From assembly GCF_004798865.1 (NCBI RefSeq), contig NW_025336576.1, positions 449,643 to 513,642 of the forward strand: a stretch of DNA of 64,000 nt, written 5' to 3'. The notes below the pieces were generated by a model. The model was not told where the DNA came from and ran no database searches. It worked only from the letters and a program-made list of their open reading frames with translations. The position numbers and the translations under genes were made by a program. The DNA comes from Varanus komodoensis. Its lineage: Eukaryota; Chordata; Lepidosauria; Squamata; Varanidae. Below, in pieces: positions 46,906-59,632 of the stretch; positions within the stretch are counted from its first letter, which is position 1; every line of letters starts with the position of its first letter.

Positions 46906-49900
46906 GGGTGGTTACGCTCACACAAGGGGGCAGGCATGGATAGGCTGGGCGTTTTGTGCAACCCGTTCCAACTGTGCCTTGCGGGTCGCTCGCTGAGGGA
47001 TCGGGTCTTCCTAAGCCTGGTTTTTGTTCTCTTTGCATTCGTTCAGATTAACACAAATGTGTGCTAGTGCAAGGCACTAGAAAGGTAGCCACCAACCCAG
47101 ACTCAGTTGCCCCAAAGCACCACACGGGGCTTCTGTACCCTGAGCAGCCTGCAACTGGCAACAACCCAACAGCTGCAGCATCTAGACCAGCCAGGTTTCT
47201 GCCTGTGGTGGTAAAAGTTGACAGGATCCGTGCTAGAAGAGTGCTGAGTGCTCCAATTCTAGCCATTGTGTGATGCCCAATTGGGGAGGAGGGCGGTTGG
47301 ACTACAGCTCCCATCAGCCCCAGCTAGCATGGCCAATGGCCAGGGATTGTGGTTGCCTACCCAATGTCCTCAGGAGTGGGAGAATTTGAAGTCAGTCCTT
47401 TCAATTCACAGATCAAGTTTTGTGATCCCTCTGAATGTAAGGTATTTGTTTTCTGTTGTTAACCCACAGTACCAAGTTATTCCCAGCGGTTGTCTTTGTT
47501 TATCAAACTCACTTCCCTTGGCAGTTTACCAGACACATTTCTATTTGGGGCTAGGATTGAGTGGTTGGGATTAGAAAGCATTTAACATTACAGTGTTTTC
47601 TTAAAATATGTATTGCTATTTTTACTGACCGTTTGGTTTTCCACTTTGTGATAATGCAGGATTGAAGGCCAAAGAAATGCATGAACCATGAGGTCTAGAA
47701 ACCTGGTGCAGGCGATTTTAAAAGGAAAGAAAAGGCGCCATGCTCCTCAGACAACCAAACCCTGCAGCAGGCAGACACGCTCCGTGCAAACGTCTCCATT
47801 CTCCATTTTGGTCAATGAATTGTGCTGATTGTAGAGATAATTGGCGATTGCATTTCCGGGACGAGCAGGGCTGTGGAGAAATCGATTTTGAGATTGCCCA
47901 AAGGCTGGGAGGCACCTTGAGCGTGAAGCTCCTAACACTTAATTCCATAAATAACTTATCTTGCCATGAAAACATTTTGTTCCATTATAAGAAAAAAACA
48001 AAACAAAAACCATCATCGTCATCATTTCTGCATGTGGTCTTCTCAGTGCTCCCTTCCCATGCTGGACTTCAGACTTTTTATTAGCAAGCCGAAAAGTGTG
48101 CTTACCTTGAAATGAGCAGCCGGCCCCCAGGAATCCTCAGCAGGGTGTCAAATGAAGGGGCAGTTTATGCCAAATCTCTGACCTCAAGTCTGGCCACCCC
48201 CCTTTCCTTTCCCCTTTCCCACAGGGGGGGCATCAACAGTTTCATAACAGGCAAAAATCCAACAGGGGGCAAGTGCCCCATCCACACTCGCGAAAGCTGC
48301 ACCAGCTGAATTTCAGCCTGCCATTGCACAGAGATTGGGGCGGTTGGCCTGGAGCCCTGCTAATGGCAGGATCCCATGGAACTGGCCTAGTGAGCAATAG
48401 GACTCCTCCCAAGGGATTGCGAGGGCTGAATTTCCTGTTCGCAAACCCGCTGCCTCCGGCCTGGGCCTCCCGTGAGCTGCAGCTTCCAGGACTTGCTGCT
48501 GAATGGAATTCTGATTAAATGGATCTAAGCACCACCCCTTGCTCCCTTTTGCTTCAAATGCTTCCTAACCTCCCCTGCCCAGGTGTGTCCAAGTTCCCTT
48601 CTCTCCTCCGAATCCCGACTTAGCCACTGCGGGTTTCTACCGGCACTGTGGCTTCTAAGACACATGGAGCGCCTTGTGCTGGAGGAGTAGGATAGACATT
48701 TAGGAGATGGAGGAAACCGTCCTATTGTTCGATCACTGTCCTTAGAATGCTTCTAATCAACCAACCAGGCATTTGGCTGCATTTTTCTCAGGCATCCGAA
48801 CTCCCCCCCCCCCCGTGCAGTGTGGCCTCTGTCCTCACAGGAGGGACCTGGCCACAACTTGGTGGACACACACCGAGGAAGGTCCAAGTTCCAGCCGGCA
48901 GCCTCTCCAGGAAGGGCTGGGAAGGCCCTGGGCGAAGCTGCCGGCAGGCGATCTGATGCCCGGCAGGTGTGTCCGACTGCAAGCCCTCTCATCCCCAGCC
49001 AGCATGGGCAGCGGTCCGACCCAGCAGGAGGCAGCTGCCTCGGTCCCCAGGGCTGCTCTGCCTCTCTGGAAGGACATGCAGCTCATCCGCAGAAGGGCTT
49101 CCGACCCCCCGCCCATCTGCCCTTTCCTCTGCCGACACCCCAGCCCTGCGCCCCTCGGCTGCCGGCGCTTCTCCCTTTGTGCTGGTGCCGTGTCCATGCC
49201 AAGAGGAAGCACCGCGGGCCGGCTGAGGGTTTGCTGTGGGGACTGAGGAGGAGATGGGCTGTGGCTGGAGCGGCCTGCCGGCAGGCTGGCATCCAGGGAG
49301 CTGAATGACTCAGCCCTGAGTAAGCCAAGCCAGATCAGCCAGGGACCCTCTGGGTGCCCAGCAGCGCTTTGCCATGGACGGGCAGGATGGTGGTGGCCCC
49401 AGAAATGCCCGTGCCAAGCTCGTCCGGGGGCCCACTGAGCACGGCAGAGCAAAAGCCGGCTGGTCTTTAAAGCAGAACCACATAGAAAAGGATGTGCATC
49501 CGGAGACACCGCAGCCAGAAAAGTTGGCCAGCTTGCCGGGCTGCTCTTAAGGGCGCAGGACTCAGGAAGAGGGTGGTTACTGCAGTTGGCCTGGCACGGC
49601 TCCCGCATACCTGTACGAAAGGCAGAAATTCAACAGGTGGAGTGAGAAGTTGTTTGCGGGGTTTTTAAAAATGCATTCGTCTTGCTGAAGAATTTGGAGG
49701 CAATCTTTGTCAGACTGGTCCAGTGCCGCCACGTGTGGTGCACCCGGAGGGGAATGAGGTGGTAAAGTCCACCAGTCCACCAGTGGCTGCATGGACTGTA
49801 CCACTTTAAGGTGCTGGAGGGATAGCAAACATTTGTAAAGGATTTGGACTTCTCTCAAGTGCAGAGCCATACTGGCAAATAAAGGCCAGGGGAATCCACT

Positions 49901-50829
49901 GCTCCCCCCCTCACCCCCGCCATTGCATCCACATCTGGAGTTGCTGGCTGCATTTCATGTTCAGAGAAGATTAATATCAATTCTATTTTTTTGCAAGCAC
50001 ACATGAGATGCAATCTTTTTCCTTTTTCCTTCTTGTCTAGAATGTATTTTCTCCAGACAGATTAACTCCTCTTCGAGTGGAATTAGATGTCAAATTAAAC
50101 TGTGCAGCACAGGGTTCATTGAACCGTGTGCCCAAAATGAGTCTCCACACTTACTTATTACAAAATACCTTTTATTGTTAAAATAGCTTGTCCAACATTT
50201 CTTTTTTATGCTCAACATCATTTTTGTACATACAAGGGGGTGGGTGGGAGAGAGCAGAAGTACACCCAAAGCCAACGAGGGCCTGCGTGTTCTCCAGGCA
50301 TTTATACCTTTCCCAGTACAGAACTCCCTTGGGGGCAGGAATGGATGCGGTCGGAGGTGCGAGCAATTTCACCGCTCCTTCTGAAAGGCAGCGCATATTT
50401 TCAGGGGGTCTCGGTTCAGAGAGAGCAGCGGTTCCCCCCAGTTCGCAAAGGGTGCCTGAACCACATGGGAGATGCCGGCTGGCCTTCATTCGGGGTTGCC
50501 CCACTGCAGCCCCCAAATTTGGCCTGGACCTTTAGCGAGGCTGCAGCTAAGAGGCCTGGCCCCGAGCGGGCACCTCCCACTTTGGTCTGGCAGCCCATCT
50601 CTCACCCTCCATTCCAATCCCCTTCCCTCTGGCAGGGCCAGGCATCTCAGGGGGTCCCAGTCCCAAGCCCCCACTGCGGACAGGAAGCTCCGTTTCGAGC
50701 CCCAGCCCCCAAACTGTTCCGGAAGAGACACTCCTCTCCTACGTGCTGGTGTACTATCAGGCCACATCCGCTGCCTGATATAGTGACTGAACGTTTTATC
50801 TTTGCAGGAGATGAAGCTGCTGGGTGACA
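46906..50829. other. unassigned stretch
   Basis: A short repeat piece at about 47275-47345 (GGACTACAGCTCCCATCAGCC block) belongs to a common amniote interspersed repeat and recurs in reverse near 54085. 47400-48080 and 49960-50230 are AT-rich and CpG-poor. 48750-49500 is GC-rich with long but unrecognised frames. No exon supported. Confidence 0.4.
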
Positions 50830-51010
50830 GCCTGACCAGCAGAAACGCCCTGCTGGATCAGACCCAAGTGCCCTCCAGTCCCGCACTGGACTCCTGATGG
50901 CCAGCAGCTGCCCACGGGATCCTTCAGAGGATGGGTGCAAGACCTCCTCCTGCCCAGCTCCTCAGCAGCTGGGGCCTCTGGCGAAGGGCGCCTGTAGCCA
51001 GCAAGGCTGG
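50830..51010 (-). mobile_element. L2/CR1-clade LINE 3' end, reversed
   Basis: CCTGCTGGATCAGACCCAAGTG, CCAGTCCCGCACTGGACTCC, CAGCTCCTCAGCAGCTGGGG is the reverse complement of the 3' part of the element at 60355-60625. Short and non-coding. Confidence 0.65.
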
Positions 51011-54000
51011 TAGCCACAGAGGGCCTCCGGGGCACGGTAGCTGTGGTGGGAACCCCTAGCCCTGCTGCCGCGTTCAGTGCCAAGGTGGAGAGGTGCTCTC
51101 TGCGTCCGTGCCCCCCCCCGAGCTGCGGGCTGGGTGAGGGAGGCAGGGCATCGCCACCGCCACAGAAGCGTGGAAAGTGCCCACAAGCTCCGGGGCGCGC
51201 GCCTAGTTTTCCTGCAAGGCCGTGGCAAGCCTGGGCAGCCCCCCCCCCATAACTTCCAGCCGGCCAGATGCTCGGGGGGTTCCCACGCAGGAAAGGGAAG
51301 AAACTTGCTCCGCCACCCCACGGTTCGCACCTCTTAGCATGGCGGTCCAGACCACAGAGACCATCTCTGACCATTCTCCCCCTCAGAGCCATCACATCTC
51401 ATGGCTTTGGTTGCGGACCACCTGGACTAAACCACACCGCACCACAGCCTTCCACTTGGGGTTGCCAACTTCCCAGGTAGTCCCTGTAGCTATGCTTTTA
51501 ACAGAGTCCCAAAGGGCAGCAGTCACGGTTAATAACATCCAGCTCTAAGCCCTAAAAAGCCATGCCTGTGAATTCCTAAATGTCCTGGCGCAGCGGAAAG
51601 CACCGTACAGAGCTGAGCTGGAACGCTGGCCGCCTAGGCCCGTCGTCTGAGAGCGAGGCAGCCGTGGAGTAGAAGGCCACGCACTTCGGGGAGGGCTGCG
51701 TGCAAGGAGCAGCCCTGTGCCGTTTATGCTGAGCACTGCCTCGAGGCCTCCTTGGTTCTGGATTCTGAGCCTCCTGACTCACGGCGAGTGGCTGCATGGC
51801 ACGGCTTCGCACTTGTGCAAGGGCAAGAAATGGCCGCACAACACTTTCCCCGTTACGCAAGGGGCGTTGTGTTTCCACGGCTCTGGAATAAGTCAGCACC
51901 ACAACCATTGCATTCAGCGCGGATCATCCCTGGTGGAAGCCCAGGAGCCTCCTGAGGGGCAGCAAGGAGGACGGAAGCGACTGCCCTGCTGTTGCACGGG
52001 GACGCGGTTGCTCCCCACTCGCTCTGTGGTCTTATTTAGCAGCCAGGAACGGAAGCGAGGGAAATGGGCACTCGCCCCCCCCGCCCACACAGAGTTGTTC
52101 TGTCCGCCATCACATGCTCTCTCCCGGTGAAAGAGCTCGCCTGGAGCGTGGTGCAGTTGCCACATCACTGCTGTGAGCACAGCTGCTGCCGCCACTTCTG
52201 CAACCTTCCCTCTTCGGGCTTGGCAACTGGACCTGCTGGCTGGCTGCACTGGGCTTTCTGGCGGGCAAGCGGCCGGTCTGGATGCAAGGCCATCCATGGT
52301 CGACGGATCCCTGGACTCACGCCCACCCTTTGCGGAAGTACGGGGCGTCTCGGGATGCACCATTCAGGCCTATTTGCCATTGCTTTTGCGTGGCTCAAAA
52401 GCTGCTGCCTCTCAGAGCAAGTCTGCGCACGACACCCGGCCTTTGGTGACCAGGAGTGTCACCAAAATGGTTACGATTCAGTTACCCATCCAGTGAACTT
52501 GGAGACAGAGGTGGCTGGCTTTCTCCCTTCCGCCCCACAGGCAAAGCATCTTGGCCCAGCTGGGAAACCCCTGCATAATTCTACCCAGACAAACAGAATC
52601 TATGACTTAAGGCAGTGATCGTCTCCCGTCCTACCTGTTTGCAGCTGAACCTGTCTGAGGACCACTTCTCTGCAGCTGCCCTGGGATTTTCATGTGTTTC
52701 CAAGATTTCTGGGCAAATTCAAGAGTAAAAGTGTGTGGTCCATGTACAGCCCGAACCAGACCACCATCAAACGCCTCTGAGTGCTCTAGAGGAAGGTTTG
52801 CCGATTTCAGACACGCTGCTTTCCACATTGATTCATCCGCCTTTGCCAGTCTTCTGATTCAGGAAGCCTTGATGCACTTAAGCCTCCACGTTTCTAGAAG
52901 CACCGCCTGAAAATTACCAATTTAAGCTGCAAATATCATGTTGCCTGCTTATATTTGCCTCCTAGGCACAAGTCACAGGATGTCTGCGACAGAGTTATAA
53001 CCAGCAGCAGTTTTCAAGACTCTTGTTTCTATCAAGAGATGGATAGAGTATAGAGTTCTGAAAAAATAAATGATTTGTTTATTTCTGGGAAGGGGAGATG
53101 TGGAAAAGATTTGCAACACAAACCTTGATCTTGAAAGGCACAGTAACAAGGAGAACCCACGCGGTAGCGTCAAGCAAATACAAAACAGGCATTTTTTGTT
53201 TTTTGAAAGAAACAGCAAATGAATCTGTTCTGGTACTCATTGTGAGAGAAAGCATTTCAGGAAATTGGTTTCCTCCACTTTTTTCCTTAACAAGTGAAAG
53301 AAAGAGAGAGAAAGAACGAACAAACCAGGAAGGGGAAAAAGCCAGTCCTCTCCTCCTGCTCCCTAAGCAAGTTTCCAGTTTTGGTCTGCACCCTCACATC
53401 ATCAGATGACTCTAATTGCGATGTTCACTAGGAGGAATCCCTAGAATCTGGATGGCGAGTGCTGGCCCAGGGCCTCCAGTCAGATCACCGTCTTCCTCCT
53501 GGAGCTGGTCCGTGCTTCTTAGGACCCTGCAACAAGCAGGAACTCTGTGGAAGAGGGGATTTTCGCCCTCCTTAGCCATTACAGATGCCACAGCCTTGCC
53601 GGAGAAAAGTTGGCAGTCCTGCCTTGGCACTGTGGGGATCGGATGGCCAGCTTTTTAGCAGCCCCGCTCCTGTGTCTTGATCCACACCCTGATGTGTAGA
53701 AGTTAAGCATGCAACGTTTCCCTTTCCTTCTTCTGTAAAAAAAAGCAATGCCCCCTCTGCATAATTCTGGCACATCAGGGTGCTCTCGAAGGCACAGGAA
53801 CAGGGCTGTTTTAAAAAGTTGGCAACCCTACCAGGGAAAAATAAGACTGGTATCTCCCCACACACCTGCCCCTAGGCTCCCCTATCCTGGGAAAGCTGCA
53901 CCTGCAGAAATTCTCCCTGTTATGTTCACAAAAAATAGAGCTGTCACCTGGTTAAAGAAATCTTCCAGGACAATGCCAAGAATGTTCCATAGAATTCCAT

Positions 54001-54164
54001 GGGATTTACTCCCTCACTCAGGGATGGACAGGAAAAGGCCTTCCAGGTGTTTCTGGAATACGACTTCCACCATTCCTGTTGGCTGGGGCTGATGGGAGTT
54101 GTAGTCCAACAACATTGGGGGAGGCCCAATGCCATACATCTTTCCCAATTAGCATCCTTATTTA
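51011..54164. other. unassigned stretch
   Basis: GC-rich at 51040-51300, more AT-rich after 52700. The block GGGGCTGATGGGAGTTGTAG at 54087 is a piece of a common amniote repeat. No exon recognised. Confidence 0.4.
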
Positions 54165-54410
54165 GGGATATTCTATCTATCTATCTATTTATATCCTGCC
54201 TTATTTCCTTCCAAGAAAATCAAGGCAGCTTACACAATTCTTCTCCTACTGTCAATCACATCCTTACCACAACACCCCTGTGAGGTGGGACCGAGAGCCT
54301 GTGATTGGCCCAAAGTCACCCAGTGGGCTCCATGGATGAGAGGGACTAGAATCCAGATTGCCTGAGCCCCAGCCCCACATTCTTAGCCACTCCCCCACAC
54401 TGATTGCAAG
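54165..54410 (-). mobile_element. tRNA-derived SINE, reversed, with ATCT run
   Basis: A short ATCT microsatellite at 54172-54188 merges with the tail TTTATATCCTGCCTTATTT, followed by CACCCCTGTGAGGTGGG, AAGTCACCCAGTGGGCTCCA and the reverse head CTTAGCCACTCCCCCACACTG. Same family as 40365-40660. Confidence 0.75.
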
Positions 54411-57253
54411 CTCAGTTGAAGAACCAATTAAAATGGGTGTTTAATTGGTTAGTCAATAAATCAGAATGGTTTGGAAACAAAATGCACTTGTCCTCTCTTT
54501 CTAAGATGAGGCGTATCTGGGTCAGAGAAGGCATTCCTTCCAGTGTGTGAGAGGGAGAGGGAGGCCTCTTTTAACTGCGACCCGTTGCCGCCATTGCTTG
54601 CTTGCGTCTTAATGTAAGCACAGAACAGAGCACTTGCAAGAGTCCCTGTGTTTTGCTTTGTTTTAAACTGTTGCCCAGGTAAACTTGGTACAGCTTTTTA
54701 ACACGATGGGAACACCTCATCAATGCACCGAGCAGATGCATCCATTAAAGTATTTTTAGCTATAAAGGTGGTACCCACAAGCAGCAGGCCGGCAGAAAGC
54801 AATTTTAGGCCCTTTTGAAGAAGCCTCTCCCCCTGCACCGAGGCAGAGAAAAGAACACCTGCCAGGAACGCACCCACCGGCCCCTCTCCTTCTGCTAGAA
54901 CCCCTCGGTCCCCCACCGGGAACCATCCCTCCCTCCCACCCTGGGAGCCTCCAGATGTTTTGGGCCAGAACTCTTTGCATCCCCCAGGTGGCACGGCCAG
55001 CCAGGTGGTCTTGGTAATAATACCAGTCCAAATCCGCTGGAAGGTGCCAACTTGGGCAAGACTGTACCAGGCCCAAAGGAACGTTCTGAATCAGAAACTG
55101 TCTTCAATCGACTGCAAAACACTCAGAAATCGACCAGTACATCTTGGTCTATCTTCTGCTCAAAATCAAAGAAAATGTGCCTTTTAAAAAAGAACTATAG
55201 GGTTGGATCCAGAGGGGGGTCATACTTACAGTGGACCCATTGAAATCAATGGGAAGGAAGTGAACCATGCTAGCATGGTCTATAACAAAGCCTAGCTAAA
55301 TCCATGACTGTTTTTCCCTTCAAATATTACATGATTTTAAGTGGCTAATTAAGCCACTAATAGGAATGATTTCTTTAGTCAGGTGACACTAGCCCTGATT
55401 TACGTGATGCGAAAAAATTCTGATTCGGTTAGCTGAACCAGTTCACAATTGTACTAAGGACACAATTGTACTAAGCTGACACCTGTTAGATGGAAATCGC
55501 CATAGACCTGCTAAAACTCCTCGTGAGTCAAGGCACGCCTGCGAGTTGCCTTTCTGGAGCTGGGAGGTGCCATGGGAAGCGGCCTCTGTGGCCTTCGCCC
55601 CGGCCACGAATGCTTCCCCTCTTTCCACTGGCTCCCAACTAAATTTGCACTGCCCTCCTGCCTGCTTTTTTGAACTACAACCTCCACCATTCCCGCCAGC
55701 CAGATGGGAGTTGCCATCCAAGAGACCGAGGGGGCACCTGCTTGAGTGAAGCTGCCCCAAGTCACCTGCCAAATCCGGCCAATACGGCCCAGGTCGCCAG
55801 CTCTCCTTTCGGCACTGCAGCCGGGCCTCGGGCAGCGTTTCCGGCTGATGCTTGCTGGCAAGCACGCCGACCTCGCCGCTGCTAAAAAGCTTTTGCTTTC
55901 CGTCGATCGATGGGCTCTTGAAACCCATCAGGAAGTCCAGTGCGGGGTTTGCAAGTCAATTGGCCACCCTAGGCAGGACAGGGCACGCACACAGACTAGA
56001 CTTCCTGGAGCATGGTGCCGTTTCCTCCTCCGTGCCCTGCGTGGAGGATTTGGCATGTTCGGATTCCCCAAGCAAAGGATCCGGGAGCAGTGCAACCCAC
56101 CCAGACAGAGAGTTGCCACGTTTTTCAAAGCAGCCCTGTTTCTCTGCCGTTAACAGCACTTCCCGGGCAGAAATTTAGCAGCCGAAACGTTTTCTGATAT
56201 GGGATCGCAATGGCAGAAGATGGCAGGCACCCTGTCCTAGGCGGGTGCATCTGAGAGCAGCTGGCATGAACCAAGCATGGGTTCCACAGCAAGACTGGCT
56301 CCAAAGCCTCTTTGAAAGCCAGCCCACCAGGCGGCCAGCCTCTGCAGCAAGCCCGGTAGCGGTGCGTTTGCGGCAGCCGGGTGTGCGGACAATAGTAAGG
56401 ACAACGGATCCCACGCTGCTCCTGCGCAGTCTGTCCTGCCCTTTCATTCCGGCCAGTTGGCCACCTGGCTAGCAAGCCTCGGCAGGCTCTCCCTTGCCCC
56501 GAAAGGGAATTCTTGGCCCTTAATTCCTGAGCTGGAAGAGCCAAAAGGAGACACTGGGCAGGCTTCTGAAGTGTGCTCAACCATTATAGAAATAAATTTT
56601 ACGGTGTGTCTCTTTTAGGCCTCAACCCCAGGCAGTGACTTACTTTTCTGGCTTACCTGGCTGACACACATCACACAGGCTGCCAACTGTCCAGAAAACA
56701 AACGAAGGAACAGTCAAAAACCGGCCTTTGTTTCTTCCATGCCTTCAACGCAAGCCAGCCCAGCCCTTAAGGCATCTTTTGAAATTCACAGCAGGGAGAG
56801 TCTAACAAGGAACCAGGATTCTTGCTCACCTAACTGCCACCCGAGGCACAGCTGCAGCGGTCAGTTGCGAAGCTGGCAACCTTTGTCCATGTCCTAGTTT
56901 AGTCAAAGGGTCAGGAAGAAAAGGTTCTTTCGACCCAATGAACTAGTCAGATTTTTGGCATCAGCACGTCATTTTTCAGGGACAAAAAGAGCCCCCTTTG
57001 GCAGAAACTGAGCGTGCATGTAAGCGTGCATATCTAGTGCTGCAGATGCACACGCACACACGCACACACAGCTGCAGCATAACCAACTTTCTCAACAGCT
57101 GGTTTCTTCCTTCCGAGCTCCCCCACATCCCTCCTTTTGCAAACACAAAAGCCAAAAATAAATAGAATCCCCGCCCGGTTTAAATAATGGAATAGGTCCC
57201 GCTCCTCGGGAGCTGAGCCCCGGAGCCCTCGCTCGCTCACCCCCGCCGCCCCC
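54411..57253. other. 3' side of ADRA2B, otherwise unassigned
   Basis: The 3' untranslated region of ADRA2B must start at 57253 and run toward lower positions. I cannot place its end: the nearest hexamer candidate on that strand is ATTAAA (complement near 54437), which is too weak to call. A CA/CG-rich dinucleotide piece lies at 57047-57070. The block at 55200-55262 (GGGTTGGATCCAGAGG, CATTGAAATCAATGGGAAGG) is a diverged common reptile repeat. No other exon. Confidence 0.45.
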
Positions 57254-58588
57254 TCACCAGGCAGTCTGCGTCCACTGCCTGCACAAGATCTTCCTAAAAG
57301 CCTTGCGGAAGTCCTGGTTGAAGATGGTGTAGATGACCGGGTTCAAGGAGCTGTTGCAGTAGCCAATCCAGAAGAAAAACTTGAAGGTGCTCTCTGGGAT
57401 CGGGCAGTACTCGGGGGGACAGACGGCCCGGAGGCTGTAGAGGAAGAAGAAGGGGAACCAGCAAATCACAAAGACCCCGATCACCACCGCCAGGACAAAG
57501 GTGAACCTCTTCTCCCGGTTGAGGTGCGCCTTCTTCTTCCAGGGGTTGGCACTGAGCGTCTTCACCCTCCTCACCAACAGGACCTCCCCTTTGGCCGTGG
57601 CCAAGGTGTCCATGCCCTGCGGGGAGCCCTGCGGGGGCCCGTTGCTCTGCTTGATGCTGCCCCGGGGAGAGCCTTCCAGCTGGCTGGACCCTGAGGATGG
57701 CTTCTTCTCCGGCAGGGACTGGGAAGGGCTGACTCCAGAGGCAAGCTCCGTGGCCTCCCGGGTCATGAGAGAAAAGTTTTCAGTGGAGAGACACTGGGTC
57801 TCCGGCTGGCCTCCTTCCTGAAGGGGGATCTGAAGCCCGTTGGGGTCGCCTTCTCCCAGGGGCTGGGGCTGGTCCTGCTTGGGGGAGGGCTCGGTGGATG
57901 GGCCGATGAGGGTGGGGGACGCCCCTTCCCCTGCCTTGGCTGGAGGCTTCTTGGCCCTGGGGGCCTGCCTGCTTCGGCGCTTGGCAATAACGTAGATCCT
58001 GAGATACACCAAGATCATGATGACGCAGGGAGCGAAGAAGGAGCAGGTGCTGGAGGACAGGATGTACCAGGGCTCCTCGTTGAGCTCACACCTCCTGGCA
58101 TCCTCCTGGGCATCGCTGGGGTGCTCGTTGAGCACCAGCGGGGGCAGGGAGATGACGGCCGCGATCAGCCACACGATGAGGATGGTGCACTTGATCCTCC
58201 GCGGGGTCCGCTTGGAGTTGTACTCGATGGCGCGGCTGATGGACCAGTAGCGGTCCAGGCTGATGGCACAGAGGTGCACGATGGAGGCGGTGCAGAAGAG
58301 GACGTCCAGGGCCAGGTAGGCCTTGCACCAGGTCCGGCTGAAGTACCAGTAGCCCATCAGCTCGTTGGCCAGGGAGAAGGGGATGATGAGCGTGGCCACC
58401 AGGATGTCCGCGGCTGCCAGGGAGACCAGGAAGAGGTTCTGAGGAGCCTTCAGGGACCGGCTGGTCAGCACGGCGATGATCACCAGGACGTTGCCGAAGA
58501 TGGTGAAGAGGATGAGGAAGGTGGTGACGGCGGCAATGGCGGCCGTGGCTTGGACGTTGTAGCCGCCGTGGTTGCCCGTCATGGCCAT
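57254..58588 (-). CDS. ADRA2B: alpha-2B adrenergic receptor
   Basis: Intronless, complete, 444 codons (human about 450). A plasma-membrane receptor for noradrenaline and adrenaline that signals through Gi/o. Seen: N-terminus without any N-glycosylation sequon, as in mammalian alpha-2B; TM1 from about residue 14; Asp61 (2.50); Asp95 in TM3, the amine contact; DRY at 112-114; Cys88-Cys167 disulfide pair; Ser179, Ser180 and Ser183 in TM5; CWFP at 376-379; Phe406 and Tyr410 in TM7; NPVIY at 416-420; Cys436 as likely palmitoylation site; C-terminus WTQTAW identical to the human end. Subtype B is supported by VQATAAIAA and that C-terminus. The third intracellular loop (about 203-361) is Pro/Ser/Gln-rich and lacks the long acidic run of the human protein. 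The start at 58588 has G at -3 and +4; Met3 is an alternative. Confidence 0.98.
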   Translation of the reverse strand: MAMTGNHGGYNVQATAAIAAVTTFLILFTIFGNVLVIIAVLTSRSLKAPQNLFLVSLAAADILVATLIIPFSLANELMGYWYFSRTWCKAYLALDVLFCTASIVHLCAISLDRYWSISRAIEYNSKRTPRRIKCTILIVWLIAAVISLPPLVLNEHPSDAQEDARRCELNEEPWYILSSSTCSFFAPCVIMILVYLRIYVIAKRRSRQAPRAKKPPAKAGEGASPTLIGPSTEPSPKQDQPQPLGEGDPNGLQIPLQEGGQPETQCLSTENFSLMTREATELASGVSPSQSLPEKKPSSGSSQLEGSPRGSIKQSNGPPQGSPQGMDTLATAKGEVLLVRRVKTLSANPWKKKAHLNREKRFTFVLAVVIGVFVICWFPFFFLYSLRAVCPPEYCPIPESTFKFFFWIGYCNSSLNPVIYTIFNQDFRKAFRKILCRQWTQTAW

Positions 58589-59290
58589 GGCTGATGAGAG
58601 GCCACGGCCCCTCGCGAGTCCGGGAGGGAGGGGAGGTTCACAGGCGTGGGGAGGCCCACGGGTCGGACGAGCCCATGAGCCCGGGCCGGAGGAGAAGGGG
58701 CAGGCGGTCAGGGAGCCGCCGGCCTCGCTGCCGCTTCCCGCGGTTCCGGCATCCCGGGCTTCGGGCTGCAGGAGCAGCCGCCGCCGCCGCCGCCGCCGCC
58801 GCTGCGCTCGGGCGGCGATTCCGCGCTAACTCTCCGCACCGCTCCCGCTGCTCCGCGGCGGCGGCGCCGCGTCCGGCTCCCGCGGGTCGCTCGGTCCTCC
58901 CGCTCCCGGGCGGCGGCGCAGCGCCAGCTCGGCCGCAGCAGCCGAGAAGTTTCCCGCGCCACCTCCGCCGGCTTTCCGAGAAAGTTGAGCGAGCTGCTCA
59001 GCCTCGCTGCTGAAAGGCACTCCGCGTGCGCGCTCTCGCTCGCTCGCCCGCCCGCTCGCCCCCCCTCCGCCCCCCCTCGCGGCTGGCTGTGGACAGAGCA
59101 AGCCTTTCCGCGCCTTTGGGAACGAGCTGCGGGAGGACTTGGGTCTTTCTCTCCACGCTGCATCGCTGACGTCTGATGCCAGGCAGTTCTGCAGCTCGTG
59201 GCAAGCTCCGGGGGGGGGGCGGGGGGCAAAGAGGGGGCATGTGCAGCGGCCGCGCGCACGCGGCGCGCACACGGCCGCTGCAATAGATTC
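58589..59290 (-). promoter_or_regulatory. CpG-rich leader and promoter region of ADRA2B
   Basis: CpG-dense DNA directly upstream of the start codon, with a CCG run of about eight units at 58778-58802, many GC boxes and a GCGCGC-rich part at 59245-59275. I see no convincing TATA box, which fits a CpG-island promoter. The start of transcription cannot be fixed from sequence. Two long open frames on the minus strand (58708-59382 and 58826-59701) cover it but look compositional. Confidence 0.7.
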
Positions 59291-59573
59291 TCCAGGAAGC
59301 TGCTCGCCTCCTTGCAACTTGCTCCTGATAGCCGAGTCTTCCGAGCGAGCATCACGCCGGCCGGGTGCGCGCTTCCTCCCATGCAAAGTCACTCTCTCAC
59401 TAACTGCTTGCTGATGGCCGCGGGAAGGCAGCTTTCCGTCCGAGCGGGGCCACGCTTCTTCTAACCCTCTGGGAAAAAAGCCCTGTTGGGAAAATAGGAT
59501 CTGGCACGCCACCTTCCCGGTTAAATCATCCCTCAAATTCAGTGCAGTCCGTCCCTGCTGGCCTGGAGGAAAG

Positions 59574-59632
59574 TTGTCCATGGAGTCGCGATGGGTCGGA
59601 GCGACTTCGCGACTAGCAGCAGCAACATCCCT
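59574..59632 (+). mobile_element. short BovB/SINE tail fragment upstream of ADRA2B
   Basis: GTCCATGGAGTCGCGATGGG, TCGGAGCGACTTCGCGACTAG, CAGCAGCAACA is the terminal part shared by BovB LINEs and the squamate SINEs that borrow its tail. Only about 59 bp remain, one kilobase upstream of the ADRA2B start codon. Confidence 0.7.

Noticed and set aside
48835-49608. 257-codon minus-strand frame
   Set aside because: Low-complexity Pro/Ser/Ala/Cys-rich text with overlapping frames on both strands in GC-rich DNA and no recognisable domain.
58121-58594. 157-codon open frame on the plus strand across ADRA2B
   Set aside because: It is the antisense shadow of the receptor's 5' coding region; the Gly/Asp/Glu-rich product results from codon use on the other strand.
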